Origin: Patescibacteria group bacterium
GTDB taxonomy: Bacteria > Patescibacteriota > WWE3 > 2-01-FULL-39-13
DNA length: 12,822 nucleotides
NCBI GenBank assembly: GCA_030916925.1
Contig: JAUPVU010000080.1
Location: forward strand, 1 to 12,822
Direction: 5' to 3'
Under the pieces are notes generated by a model. It was not told where the DNA came from, did no database searches, and saw nothing but the letters and a program-made list of their open reading frames with translations. This document shows, one piece after another, positions 1-5,927 of the stretch. Position numbers and translations under genes: made by a program. Every line of letters begins with the position of its first letter. The first letter of the stretch is position 1.

Positions 1-616
1 GTAAAATATGGTAAGTTATTAAATTCATTAACTAGAGTATTTGCGTAATTAATAAGTATTTGCTCATGTTCCTTCTCGTGAGAGGTTACTGCGTGTTTAA
101 AAGAATTCCAATCGGCTTTTGTAGAGTCCGAAGCACCATCACTATTTCTCCATTGAGGAAGAGTGATGGTTGAATCTGCTGTTACAGTATAATCTCCAAT
201 AGTGTAGCCCTTACTGTTTTGAATAATATATGACTCGTAATAAATCTGGTAATTTATGTATGCAAGGGTTTCTTCTTTCCCTTCTGTTTCTTGCCATTCT
301 AGAATTGCTTCACATAAATCACCGCGTGTTCTTCCCTCAATAAAATAACTTATAGATTTTGATTTTATGGTTGGTGTCTTTTGATAACCGTGTTTGAGTT
401 CTTCTGGTGGATTTGGTTCTGGGATGATAGTGGGAGATGGTTCAAAACTAGTTTGATTTGATGAATTTGGGGTTACAATTGGGGCAATTTTCGAAAATGT
501 GCTAGTTATTCTTTTTTGAATAGTTGTATTATCGATAAAATTATTTCGAATCAGAAAAACAAGAATAATGCTATTAATTACAAGAAAAATTAATCGTAAT
601 AAAGTCTTTAAGCTCA
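1..616 (-). CDS. DUF922-like predicted secreted zinc protease (partial, C-terminus missing)
   Basis: I translated this frame from the ATG at 616; 205 residues are visible before the window edge. A hydrophobic N-terminal segment (about residues 5-23) with no lipobox cysteine suggests a membrane anchor or uncleaved signal, followed by a Pro/Ser/Thr-rich linker (about 45-72). The outer domain (about 87-205) carries YFIEG, an LPQW at 153-156, W170 and then HEKEH at 180-184, an HExxH zinc site. This order resembles DUF922, a family of predicted Zn-dependent proteases whose substrate is not known to me. The third metal ligand lies past the edge or is not identifiable. It is the last visible gene of a minus-strand run, 7 bp after the stop of the 314-residue gene, with no Shine-Dalgarno sequence, so it is probably cotranscribed. 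The family call rests on motif memory, not a search. Confidence 0.72.
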
Positions 617-623
617 TAATGAA

Positions 624-1568
624 TTACCCGGATGGTTGATAAGATGGAAAACTAGCTTGTAGTTCAAGAATCTTCTTTGGATCTCCTAATATTTTAGCGC
701 TCTCTAGACGCCACGCTACTTCCTCTATAGAAAATAGTTCTCCATTTCTATCAGCTATTGAACTTTTACTTTCCTTTTGATTCATTGTTTTAGATATCCC
801 AATTGCGTAGTTTCGGCGAAGTGATTGATATTGAATCATCAACTTATTCGCTTTCGCGATAACTGCTGTTTCATCTATACCGGGTTTTCGTAGATAATCT
901 TTAAAAGAATCTAATAACTTTGGCAAGTTTTCAAATTCATGGTCTGCTACTATATCGCCACCCATCACGCTGTAACTCAATGCTCCTTCCGTATCAATAA
1001 AAGCTATTCCATAATGTGAACGATAACCTCTTGTTCTTTTACTTCTATCATCTATTTGATCAACTCTACGCGATCCATAAGGCACTATCGTGGCTTTGGA
1101 AGAAGGATATCTTGCTCGTCCAACTACTTGCATTACGGCTGCCCAGTCCAAACAATTAGCAGCTCCTTCTTTCAGAACTTCGCCAATCGTCTGCTCTTGG
1201 TTATAAGCTATTGTAATTACAGCGGATCCGATTCGCTCTATTGGGCCAGAAAATGGAAAATGTGGCAAAGTTCGTTGAGTTTTAGTTGCTAATACCTCCT
1301 CAAAGTCTACTTGAACACCTTCGCGTTCCGTAACGGAATTAATTGCTTCATTAATCTCTTCATTGCTTAGTTTCAATAAATCCGAATTTGTAAAATCTTT
1401 ATTTGTATCTGGAGAGGTTGTTAGATTACCCAGAATTCTTCCTATATACCATTTCTCAGATTCGTTTAAGCAAGGATTATCACTAATACCAAGTGTATCC
1501 ATTGCTGGCGATGATTCTGTTTCTGATTCAGAAAGTCCTTCGGCTATTGAACTAATTGCGGCAGGCAT
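624..1568 (-). CDS. Unrecognised 314-residue protein, possible transglutaminase-like Cys-His-Asp enzyme
   Basis: I do not recognise this protein as a named family. It has no signal peptide or membrane helix, so it is probably cytoplasmic, unlike both neighbours. The N-terminal 30 residues are Ser/Glu-rich and probably disordered. The core at about 100-210 contains GAANCLDWA (C139), then RSHYGIAFIDTEG with H185 and D192. A Cys before a helix, then a His and an Asp on strands, is the arrangement seen in transglutaminase-like cysteine peptidases, so I suggest that fold with low confidence. The rest is helical and charged, with many Lys/Arg around 165-183. It lies between the thermonuclease and the DUF922 gene on the same strand, with gaps of 24 and 7 bp. 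The ATG at 1568 was chosen because -10-like hexamers lie just upstream. Confidence 0.6.
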   Translation of the reverse strand: MPAAISSIAEGLSESETESSPAMDTLGISDNPCLNESEKWYIGRILGNLTTSPDTNKDFTNSDLLKLSNEEINEAINSVTEREGVQVDFEEVLATKTQRTLPHFPFSGPIERIGSAVITIAYNQEQTIGEVLKEGAANCLDWAAVMQVVGRARYPSSKATIVPYGSRRVDQIDDRSKRTRGYRSHYGIAFIDTEGALSYSVMGGDIVADHEFENLPKLLDSFKDYLRKPGIDETAVIAKANKLMIQYQSLRRNYAIGISKTMNQKESKSSIADRNGELFSIEEVAWRLESAKILGDPKKILELQASFPSYQPSG

Positions 1569-1586
1569 ATATGTAAAGTGTACATT

Positions 1587-1592
1587 ATTATA
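1587..1592 (-). promoter_or_regulatory. Candidate -10 box for the 314-residue gene
   Basis: Read on the minus strand this is a perfect TATAAT, 18 bases before the ATG at 1568, which would give a leader of about 11-12 bases. A weaker TACACT (1582-1577, minus strand) lies 8 bases before the ATG and would give an almost leaderless transcript. No clear -35 box is seen. The hexamer overlaps the thermonuclease stop codon region in AT-rich sequence, so chance occurrence is possible. Confidence 0.35.
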
Positions 1593-2123
1593 TTACTCAA
1601 TACATTTGCCCCATAATCCCAGATTATTGGCACGCGCAGTTTTTTCTGCTTCAGTAAGTTGCTCTTGGTATTTTATATCAGGTGGATAGGATGAAGCATT
1701 TGCAAAACCCTCCCTTACTAATAATTCATTAACAAAAGTATCATCAATATAAACATACCGTAATAATCTTCCATATCGATCGGTTTCTGAAACATCTTTT
1801 AGTAACTTCACGAATTTACCGTCAACCAATTCTTTATTCCTATTTGAAGCTTCGATTCCATAGCATTCAATAGGGGTTGTTATTTCTGAAGTGTCGATGC
1901 CAATGTAGCGGATTTTTTGTCCACCCTCGATTTCTATTGTATCTCCATCTATTACTCGGATTACTTTATATAAGGTAGTTTCATCTATCGGTTTTTCGAT
2001 TTGTGGAGGACTACTTTCTATTGGAGTTGGTTTACTAGGAGTTTCGGATGATTGAGAATATATAACGATAAATATTATCCAGACAGTTAGTTTTATCAAA
2101 ATTTTTAGGGTAGACTTCTTCAT
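1593..2123 (-). CDS. Membrane-anchored thermonuclease (SNase family)
   Basis: This is a staphylococcal-nuclease-type, Ca2+-dependent nuclease predicted to act outside the membrane on DNA and RNA. Numbering from the ATG at 2123, there is an N-terminal hydrophobic helix (about 8-22), a Pro/Ser linker (about 29-45) and the SNase domain (about 52-174). Every key residue of the family can be placed: VIDGDTI with the Ca ligand D61, R72, then IDTSE giving D77, T78 and E80 (equivalents of D40, T41, E43), and DRYGR with R119 (equivalent of R87). The usual Pro of DTPE is Ser. I chose ATG 2123 over ATG 2129 because a TAAAAT sits exactly 7 bases before it, and MKKSTLK is a normal signal start. It heads the minus-strand run and diverges from ypfJ. 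Roles in scavenging or defence are both possible. Confidence 0.93.
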   Translation of the reverse strand: MKKSTLKILIKLTVWIIFIVIYSQSSETPSKPTPIESSPPQIEKPIDETTLYKVIRVIDGDTIEIEGGQKIRYIGIDTSEITTPIECYGIEASNRNKELVDGKFVKLLKDVSETDRYGRLLRYVYIDDTFVNELLVREGFANASSYPPDIKYQEQLTEAEKTARANNLGLWGKCIE

Positions 2124-2130
2124 CAACATG

Positions 2131-2136
2131 ATTTTA
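2131..2136 (-). promoter_or_regulatory. -10 box of a predicted leaderless promoter for the thermonuclease gene
   Basis: On the minus strand TAAAAT is followed by 7 bases and then ATG at 2123, so transcription should start at or next to the start codon. The alternative ATG at 2129 would lie only one base after the hexamer and so upstream of the expected transcript start. No -35 box near TTGACA is seen. Confidence 0.5.
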
Positions 2137-2207
2137 CAGCATATAAGTGCCCATTTTTTCTATTAGTTTTCTTACAAAAAATATACTTTCTTAGGAACAA
2201 AATGGAG

Positions 2208-2213
2208 TAATAT
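2208..2213 (+). promoter_or_regulatory. -10 box of a predicted leaderless promoter for ypfJ
   Basis: TAATAT, then six bases, then ATG at 2220. A GGAG at 2204-2207 lies 12 bases before the ATG, too far for a normal Shine-Dalgarno and overlapping the promoter region, so the leaderless reading is preferred. The hexamer is only a 4/6 match to TATAAT but keeps TAnnnT. No -35 box is evident. Confidence 0.4.
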
Positions 2214-2219
2214 ACGGAT

Positions 2220-3086
2220 ATGGCAGATTGGGGAAAAATTGGAAGTCGAGGAAATGTTGAAGATAGAAGGTCAAGTGCTCCTGCGGTTGTAGGAGGAATA
2301 AGTGTTACCGGAATACTGTTGTATCTATTAGTAAGTTATTTAACTGATGGTCAAGTTAGTGTTCCACTTGATACATTTCAACCAGCACCACAAGAACAAA
2401 CTCAAAATTTGCAAGAATTCGAAGGCAGCGATGAATATGAAGTGTTTGCAGCAACAGTTCTTGGTTCAAACAATGATCTGTGGGAGGCCACGTTTAATAA
2501 AGGAATTATTGTAGATGAAAAAGGTAACGAATACGGAGGATATATTCCACCCAAATTAGTTTTATTTAGAACAGCTACAGATTCCTCCTGTGGAGTTGCA
2601 ACATCTCAAGTAGGGCCACACTACTGTACTTTAGATAGCACAATTTATTTAGACGAAACTTTTTTTGACGAATTAACGCAGCGTTATGGTGCTACAGGCG
2701 GAGATGTCGCCGAAGCATATGTAATGTCTCATGAGGTTGCACACCATGTTCAAAATTTAATGGGAATTACTGATGCGGTTTCATCTGAAATTCAATCAAA
2801 TCCAAGAGTTGCCAATGATCTAGCGATGAAATTAGAATTACAGGCAGATTGTTTTGCTGGACTTTGGGCAAATTCAATAAAAGATTTAAATATATTGTCA
2901 CCAAATGAAATTGCCGAAGCTATGGACGCGGCAGCAGCGGTAGGAGATGACCGTATTCAAGAAAAAGTAACAGGAAGAATAAATCCAGAAACTTGGACAC
3001 ATGGGTCTTCAGAAGCGAGAGTAGCATCATTTACAAAAGGATATGAAACTGGAGATATAGAATCATGTGACACTTTTTCATATTGA
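2220..3086 (+). CDS. ypfJ: YpfJ-type neutral zinc metallopeptidase, membrane-anchored
   Basis: This belongs to the putative neutral zinc metallopeptidase family (YpfJ, Pfam Zn_peptidase); its physiological substrate is not established to my knowledge. The N-terminus has the family signature NVEDRRSS (12-19), then one membrane helix (about 23-42), a linker and the catalytic domain (about 70-288). SHEVAHHVQNLMGI at 170-183 contains the HExxH zinc site (H171, H175; catalytic E172). ELQADCFAGLWAN from E206 supplies the likely third ligand. The C-terminal THGSSEARVASFTKGYETGD (260-279) is also typical. At 288 residues it is a full-length member. Cys124 and Cys136 could pair outside the membrane. 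It is the first plus-strand gene after the divergent gap and ends in TGA; the next gene has its own promoter, so it may be monocistronic. Confidence 0.94.
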   Translation: MADWGKIGSRGNVEDRRSSAPAVVGGISVTGILLYLLVSYLTDGQVSVPLDTFQPAPQEQTQNLQEFEGSDEYEVFAATVLGSNNDLWEATFNKGIIVDEKGNEYGGYIPPKLVLFRTATDSSCGVATSQVGPHYCTLDSTIYLDETFFDELTQRYGATGGDVAEAYVMSHEVAHHVQNLMGITDAVSSEIQSNPRVANDLAMKLELQADCFAGLWANSIKDLNILSPNEIAEAMDAAAAVGDDRIQEKVTGRINPETWTHGSSEARVASFTKGYETGDIESCDTFSY

Positions 3087-3114
3087 TTGACGCTGATATC
3101 ATTTGACCTATAAT
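3087..3114 (+). promoter_or_regulatory. Strong sigma70-type promoter giving a leaderless transcript
   Basis: TTGACG at 3087-3092, a 16-base spacer and a perfect TATAAT at 3109-3114, then six bases and ATG at 3121. This is the best promoter in the window. Its predicted start falls on the A of the ATG, so the mRNA of the 3121 operon should have no leader. The -35 box starts immediately after the ypfJ stop codon. Confidence 0.75.
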
Positions 3115-3120
3115 TCACTT

Positions 3121-3810
3121 ATGCAAAATAAAAATACCCTACTTATCTTATTAGGCTTGATTTTCTTATTCCTTATTGGATATGGAGTATATACTAAGAC
3201 TCAAAAAACCCCAGAAACTAATAGAGATATAATGTTCGTCGATAATAATGATAGCGATAAGGATATTGAAGATACAAAAACTGATTCTTCAATGAAGGGT
3301 TCCATGTTCGATTTACTTAAGTCAGGCGATAATCTAGTTTGTACATTTAATAGCACCTCTGAGACAGGAGATGTGGAGGGTACTACTTATATTTCTAACA
3401 ATAAGATGAGGGGCGATTTCGTTATAAAGGATGGTACCTCAAATATGACGAGTAGCATGATTTCTGACGGAGAATGGTTATATTCATGGTCATCTGCAAT
3501 GCCTCAGGGAATGAAAATGAAATTAGATCAATTTGCTGACCAAGACAGCACTAATCCAGATACACCTGTAAGCAATGAGAATTCAGACCAAACACCTCTT
3601 GATGACTTAAAACAGGATTATGACTATGATTGTGATTCCTGGTCAGTTGATGCATCGAAATTCGTAATTCCAACTGATGTAACTTTTGTAGATTACTCTG
3701 AGACTCTAAAACAAATGCAACAACAGTCTGGTGATATGTGTCAGACATGTGATTCTATTCCAAATGAAGATGCTAAAGCACAGTGTAGAAGTGCATATAA
3801 TTGTCAGTAA
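3121..3810 (+). CDS. Membrane-anchored cysteine-containing protein of unknown function
   Basis: I cannot assign a family. Numbering from ATG 3121 (229 residues), there is an N-terminal hydrophobic helix (about 6-24), an acidic Asp/Asn-rich linker (about 36-56) and an outer domain starting near 60. That domain reads DLLKSGDNLVCTF, GTTYISNNKMRGDF, MISDGEWLYSW and GMKMKLDQFA. Alternating strand-like segments of this kind recall LolA/LppX-like beta folds, but this is only a suggestion. After an acidic spacer comes YDCDSW, then a four-cysteine tail (C207, C210, C222, C228), which with C74 and C171 gives six outer cysteines, possibly disulfide-bonded. An in-frame TTG at 3103 would add six residues, but it lies inside the promoter (upstream of the -10 box), so it is rejected. 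It is the first gene of a tight run with the next three. Confidence 0.8.
   Translation: MQNKNTLLILLGLIFLFLIGYGVYTKTQKTPETNRDIMFVDNNDSDKDIEDTKTDSSMKGSMFDLLKSGDNLVCTFNSTSETGDVEGTTYISNNKMRGDFVIKDGTSNMTSSMISDGEWLYSWSSAMPQGMKMKLDQFADQDSTNPDTPVSNENSDQTPLDDLKQDYDYDCDSWSVDASKFVIPTDVTFVDYSETLKQMQQQSGDMCQTCDSIPNEDAKAQCRSAYNCQ
3796..3801 (+). promoter_or_regulatory. Possible internal -10 box before the 3814 gene
   Basis: A perfect TATAAT lies 12 bases before ATG 3814, inside the end of the preceding gene, where it encodes part of the C-terminal AYNCQ. It would give a leader of about five bases. No good -35 box is visible, and the coding constraint plus AT-richness make this uncertain. Confidence 0.25.
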
Positions 3811-3813
3811 ATT

Positions 3814-4446
3814 ATGGCAGAGAATAACGAACCATTAGAAACTATTTCAGTATCCAAATCTAGCTTAATGACTTTTGTATATGGTGGACTTTTAGTTGCA
3901 TTAGTATTAGGTGGGTTTTACTATTACACGTCAACTCAGCCTAATGGTTCAATGACGGATGATTTAGAGGAAAATGTTGTAGTTGAAGAAGATAATCAAA
4001 TGGATGATGAGGATAGTTTAATTGAGGAAGACACTGATGAAACTGATGATACCGAAGTTGTAGAAAACTTAAATGATACTGCAACAAATGGAAAAATTAC
4101 TGGCAAGTTATGTTATCCATCAAGTATTTTACCTGCTGGCGAGATAGCAGTTAAAAATTTAGATACTAATTCTGTAAATGAAATTCCTTACGGTGGAATT
4201 GAATCGACTTATGCCGTGGATGTAGCACCTGGAAAATATGTACTAAGATATCAAGCGAATACTGGAGAGACAGATGAGTATATGTCTGGTTATTACACTC
4301 TTTGTGGAAATGACGGTAGTTATGAAACCTGTTCAAAAGACGAATCACACGACTTAATAGAAGTTGAGGTAGACTCAGGTGAAACAGTAACTGGAATAGA
4401 TTTGTGTGACTTTTATTACGAACCAACGGAAGAGCCAGAATTCTAA
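3814..4446 (+). CDS. Membrane-anchored protein with a carboxypeptidase-regulatory-like beta-sandwich domain
   Basis: The function is unknown. A short cytoplasmic N-terminus is followed by one membrane helix (about 19-39) and a strongly acidic Asp/Glu linker (about 49-86). A roughly 110-residue outer domain then reads GKITGKLCYPSS, AGEIAVKNL, STYAVDVAPGKYVLRYQA and VEVDSGETVTGIDLC. This matches the layout of carboxypeptidase regulatory-like (CarboxypepD_reg/CnaB-type) beta sandwiches, which act as structural or adhesion modules rather than enzymes. Four cysteines (C100, C164, C173, C198) may form two disulfides. No cell-wall sorting motif is present. It starts 3 bp after the preceding stop with no Shine-Dalgarno, and its own stop overlaps the next ATG by one base, so it is almost certainly in the same operon as its neighbours. 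Confidence 0.82.
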   Translation: MAENNEPLETISVSKSSLMTFVYGGLLVALVLGGFYYYTSTQPNGSMTDDLEENVVVEEDNQMDDEDSLIEEDTDETDDTEVVENLNDTATNGKITGKLCYPSSILPAGEIAVKNLDTNSVNEIPYGGIESTYAVDVAPGKYVLRYQANTGETDEYMSGYYTLCGNDGSYETCSKDESHDLIEVEVDSGETVTGIDLCDFYYEPTEEPEF

Positions 4447-5537
4447 TGAACCGTCGAAGTTTTTACCTACCCACTATGGCTCTTTTTGTATTTGCAACAA
4501 TTATAGCTGTTTATTATTACTATTTTATTAATAGAGAAAATCCTGTTACTCCAATTATTGAAACCGTTGAACGAAAAATTAATGAAGGCGGAATTGTTGA
4601 TGAAATAGTCGGTGAAAATAAATTTACTGGTGAGTTTGCGGAGATGACTATACCTGTTTTAAGGGATAGAAATTTTAGTAGTCAACTTGGCGAATTAAGA
4701 AAGTATTCAGAAAATGCAACACATACTTCATACTTAACGAGTTATGATTCTGATGGTTTAAAAGTTAATGGATTGCTCACAATTCCAAAAGGAGTAGAGC
4801 CAGAGGAGGGATGGCCAGCAGTGGTTTTTGTGCACGGATATATTCCTCCTACTATATATAAGACAACAGGAAATTATGCTGAGTATGTTAATTACCTTGC
4901 ACGAAATGGCTTTGTTGTATTTAAAATCGATTTAAGAGGACATGATCAATCAGAAGGTACTCCAGGTGGAGGTTATTATTCTTCGGATTATGTAATTGAT
5001 ACATTAAATGCACGTGCCGCGCTGCAAAGCAGCGATTTTGTAAACGCAGACGCAGTTGGACTTTGGGGGCACAGTATGGCTGGGAATGTTTTAATGCGCG
5101 CTTTTGCAGCGCGGCCAGGTATTCCCGCAGTTGTTATTTGGGCGGGTGCAGTTTATACATACGCCGATATGCAGGAATATGGAATCGATGACAACAGTTA
5201 TCGGCCTCCAACCACAGGTAATAATGAAGAAAGAGTCCGAAAAAGGCAGGCTTTAAGGGACCAATATGGAGATTTCACTAGCGATAGCGAATTCTGGAAA
5301 CAAGTTGCTCCAAGTAATTATCTAAATGATTTAAAAGGAGCGCTTAATATTCATCATGCAGTTGATGATACTGTGGTTAGTGTTGAGTACAGTCGAAATT
5401 TAATGGGCTTACTTGCTGAAACCGATGTTGATCATAAACTTTATGAATACAACACAGGTGGCCATAATATTTCTGGGGGCTCATTTTCTACTGCAATGCA
5501 AAGGACTGTTGATTTCTACAAATCTAAATTACAATAA
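4446..5537 (+). CDS. Membrane-anchored alpha/beta hydrolase (S9/dienelactone-hydrolase-like)
   Basis: This is an alpha/beta-hydrolase-fold enzyme of the esterase/prolyl-oligopeptidase-like type, predicted to act outside the membrane. The N-terminal helix (about 8-27) is the anchor, and the catalytic domain covers about 95-363. FVHGYIPP (128-135) is the oxyanion-hole strand end, and IDLRGHDQSEG (161-171) is the typical following loop. GHSMAG has nucleophile S210, with Ala where Gly is more usual in GxSxG. The acid is D307 or D308 in HHAVDDTV, and the histidine is H340 in TGGHNI, completing a Ser-Asp-His triad. The substrate cannot be deduced; ester or peptide bonds are both plausible. Its ATG overlaps the upstream stop (TAATG), which indicates translational coupling. 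Two small GC-rich inverted repeats lie within the gene near 5018-5034 and 5097-5113. Confidence 0.9.
   Translation: MNRRSFYLPTMALFVFATIIAVYYYYFINRENPVTPIIETVERKINEGGIVDEIVGENKFTGEFAEMTIPVLRDRNFSSQLGELRKYSENATHTSYLTSYDSDGLKVNGLLTIPKGVEPEEGWPAVVFVHGYIPPTIYKTTGNYAEYVNYLARNGFVVFKIDLRGHDQSEGTPGGGYYSSDYVIDTLNARAALQSSDFVNADAVGLWGHSMAGNVLMRAFAARPGIPAVVIWAGAVYTYADMQEYGIDDNSYRPPTTGNNEERVRKRQALRDQYGDFTSDSEFWKQVAPSNYLNDLKGALNIHHAVDDTVVSVEYSRNLMGLLAETDVDHKLYEYNTGGHNISGGSFSTAMQRTVDFYKSKLQ
5018..5113. repeat. Small GC-rich inverted repeats inside the hydrolase gene
   Basis: CGCTGC-aaa-GCAGCG at 5020-5034 and CGCGCT-tttgc-AGCGCG at 5097-5113 are each perfect 6-bp stems. CGCGCTGC at 5018-5025 is also the exact reverse complement of 5106-5113, an 8-bp long-range pairing. 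All of it lies in coding sequence for Ala/Arg-rich segments, so codon choice may explain it. Confidence 0.55.
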
Positions 5538-5543
5538 TGGTCA

Positions 5544-5909
5544 ATGAATATTTCCACAATTTTCAAGCCAAAATCTATTTTCTATAAGGCAAATTATAAA
5601 AGAGATAAGGAGAAGGCTCGCGAGCTCATTAAAGAACGACTTTTGTATTTTAATAATTTTTACAAATTAACATATGGAAGAGTCAGCATAAAAAATGTTA
5701 AAAGCCGGTGGGGAAGCTGTAGTCGCCGTGGAAACCTAAATTTTAATTATAAATTATTATATTTACCTGCCAGGCTTGTTGACTATGTAGTCGTACACGA
5801 ATTATGTCATCTGCAGGAGTTCAATCACTCTAAAAACTTCTGGGATTTAGTAGCACGCACTTTTCCTGACTATAAGAATTTACGACAACAATTAAGAGAA
5901 ATACGCTAA
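5544..5909 (+). CDS. Compact YgjP-like (DUF45) metallopeptidase domain protein
   Basis: This 121-residue protein is essentially the C-terminal zinc-binding part of the YgjP/DUF45 family. VKSRWGSCS at 52-60 is the family signature, followed by YLPARLVDYVVVHELCHL with the HExxH site (H85, E86, H89). NHSKNFW at 94-100 provides the third ligand H95. There is no signal peptide, so it should be cytoplasmic, unlike the membrane-anchored genes around it. Known members are usually longer because of an N-terminal domain; here only about 50 residues precede the signature. E. coli YgjP has been linked to UTP hydrolysis, but the function of this short version cannot be inferred. It starts 6 bp after the hydrolase stop with no Shine-Dalgarno, so it is probably the last gene of the 3121 operon. 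Confidence 0.88.
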   Translation: MNISTIFKPKSIFYKANYKRDKEKARELIKERLLYFNNFYKLTYGRVSIKNVKSRWGSCSRRGNLNFNYKLLYLPARLVDYVVVHELCHLQEFNHSKNFWDLVARTFPDYKNLRQQLREIR

Positions 5910-5921
5910 AATTGCTATAAT
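5892..5921 (+). promoter_or_regulatory. Promoter giving a leaderless transcript for the C39-like peptidase gene
   Basis: A perfect TATAAT at 5916-5921 is followed by six bases and ATG 5928, the same geometry as at 3121. TTAAGA at 5892-5897 with an 18-base spacer is a 4/6 match to the -35 consensus. The -10 box lies in the 18-bp gap after the YgjP-like gene, which supports a real promoter. Confidence 0.65.
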
Positions 5922-5927
5922 TCCCCA

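Noticed and set aside
3103..3120. TTG at 3103 as start of the 3121 gene
   Set aside because: It lies between the -35 and -10 boxes of a strong promoter, and the ATG at 3121 sits at the predicted transcript start.
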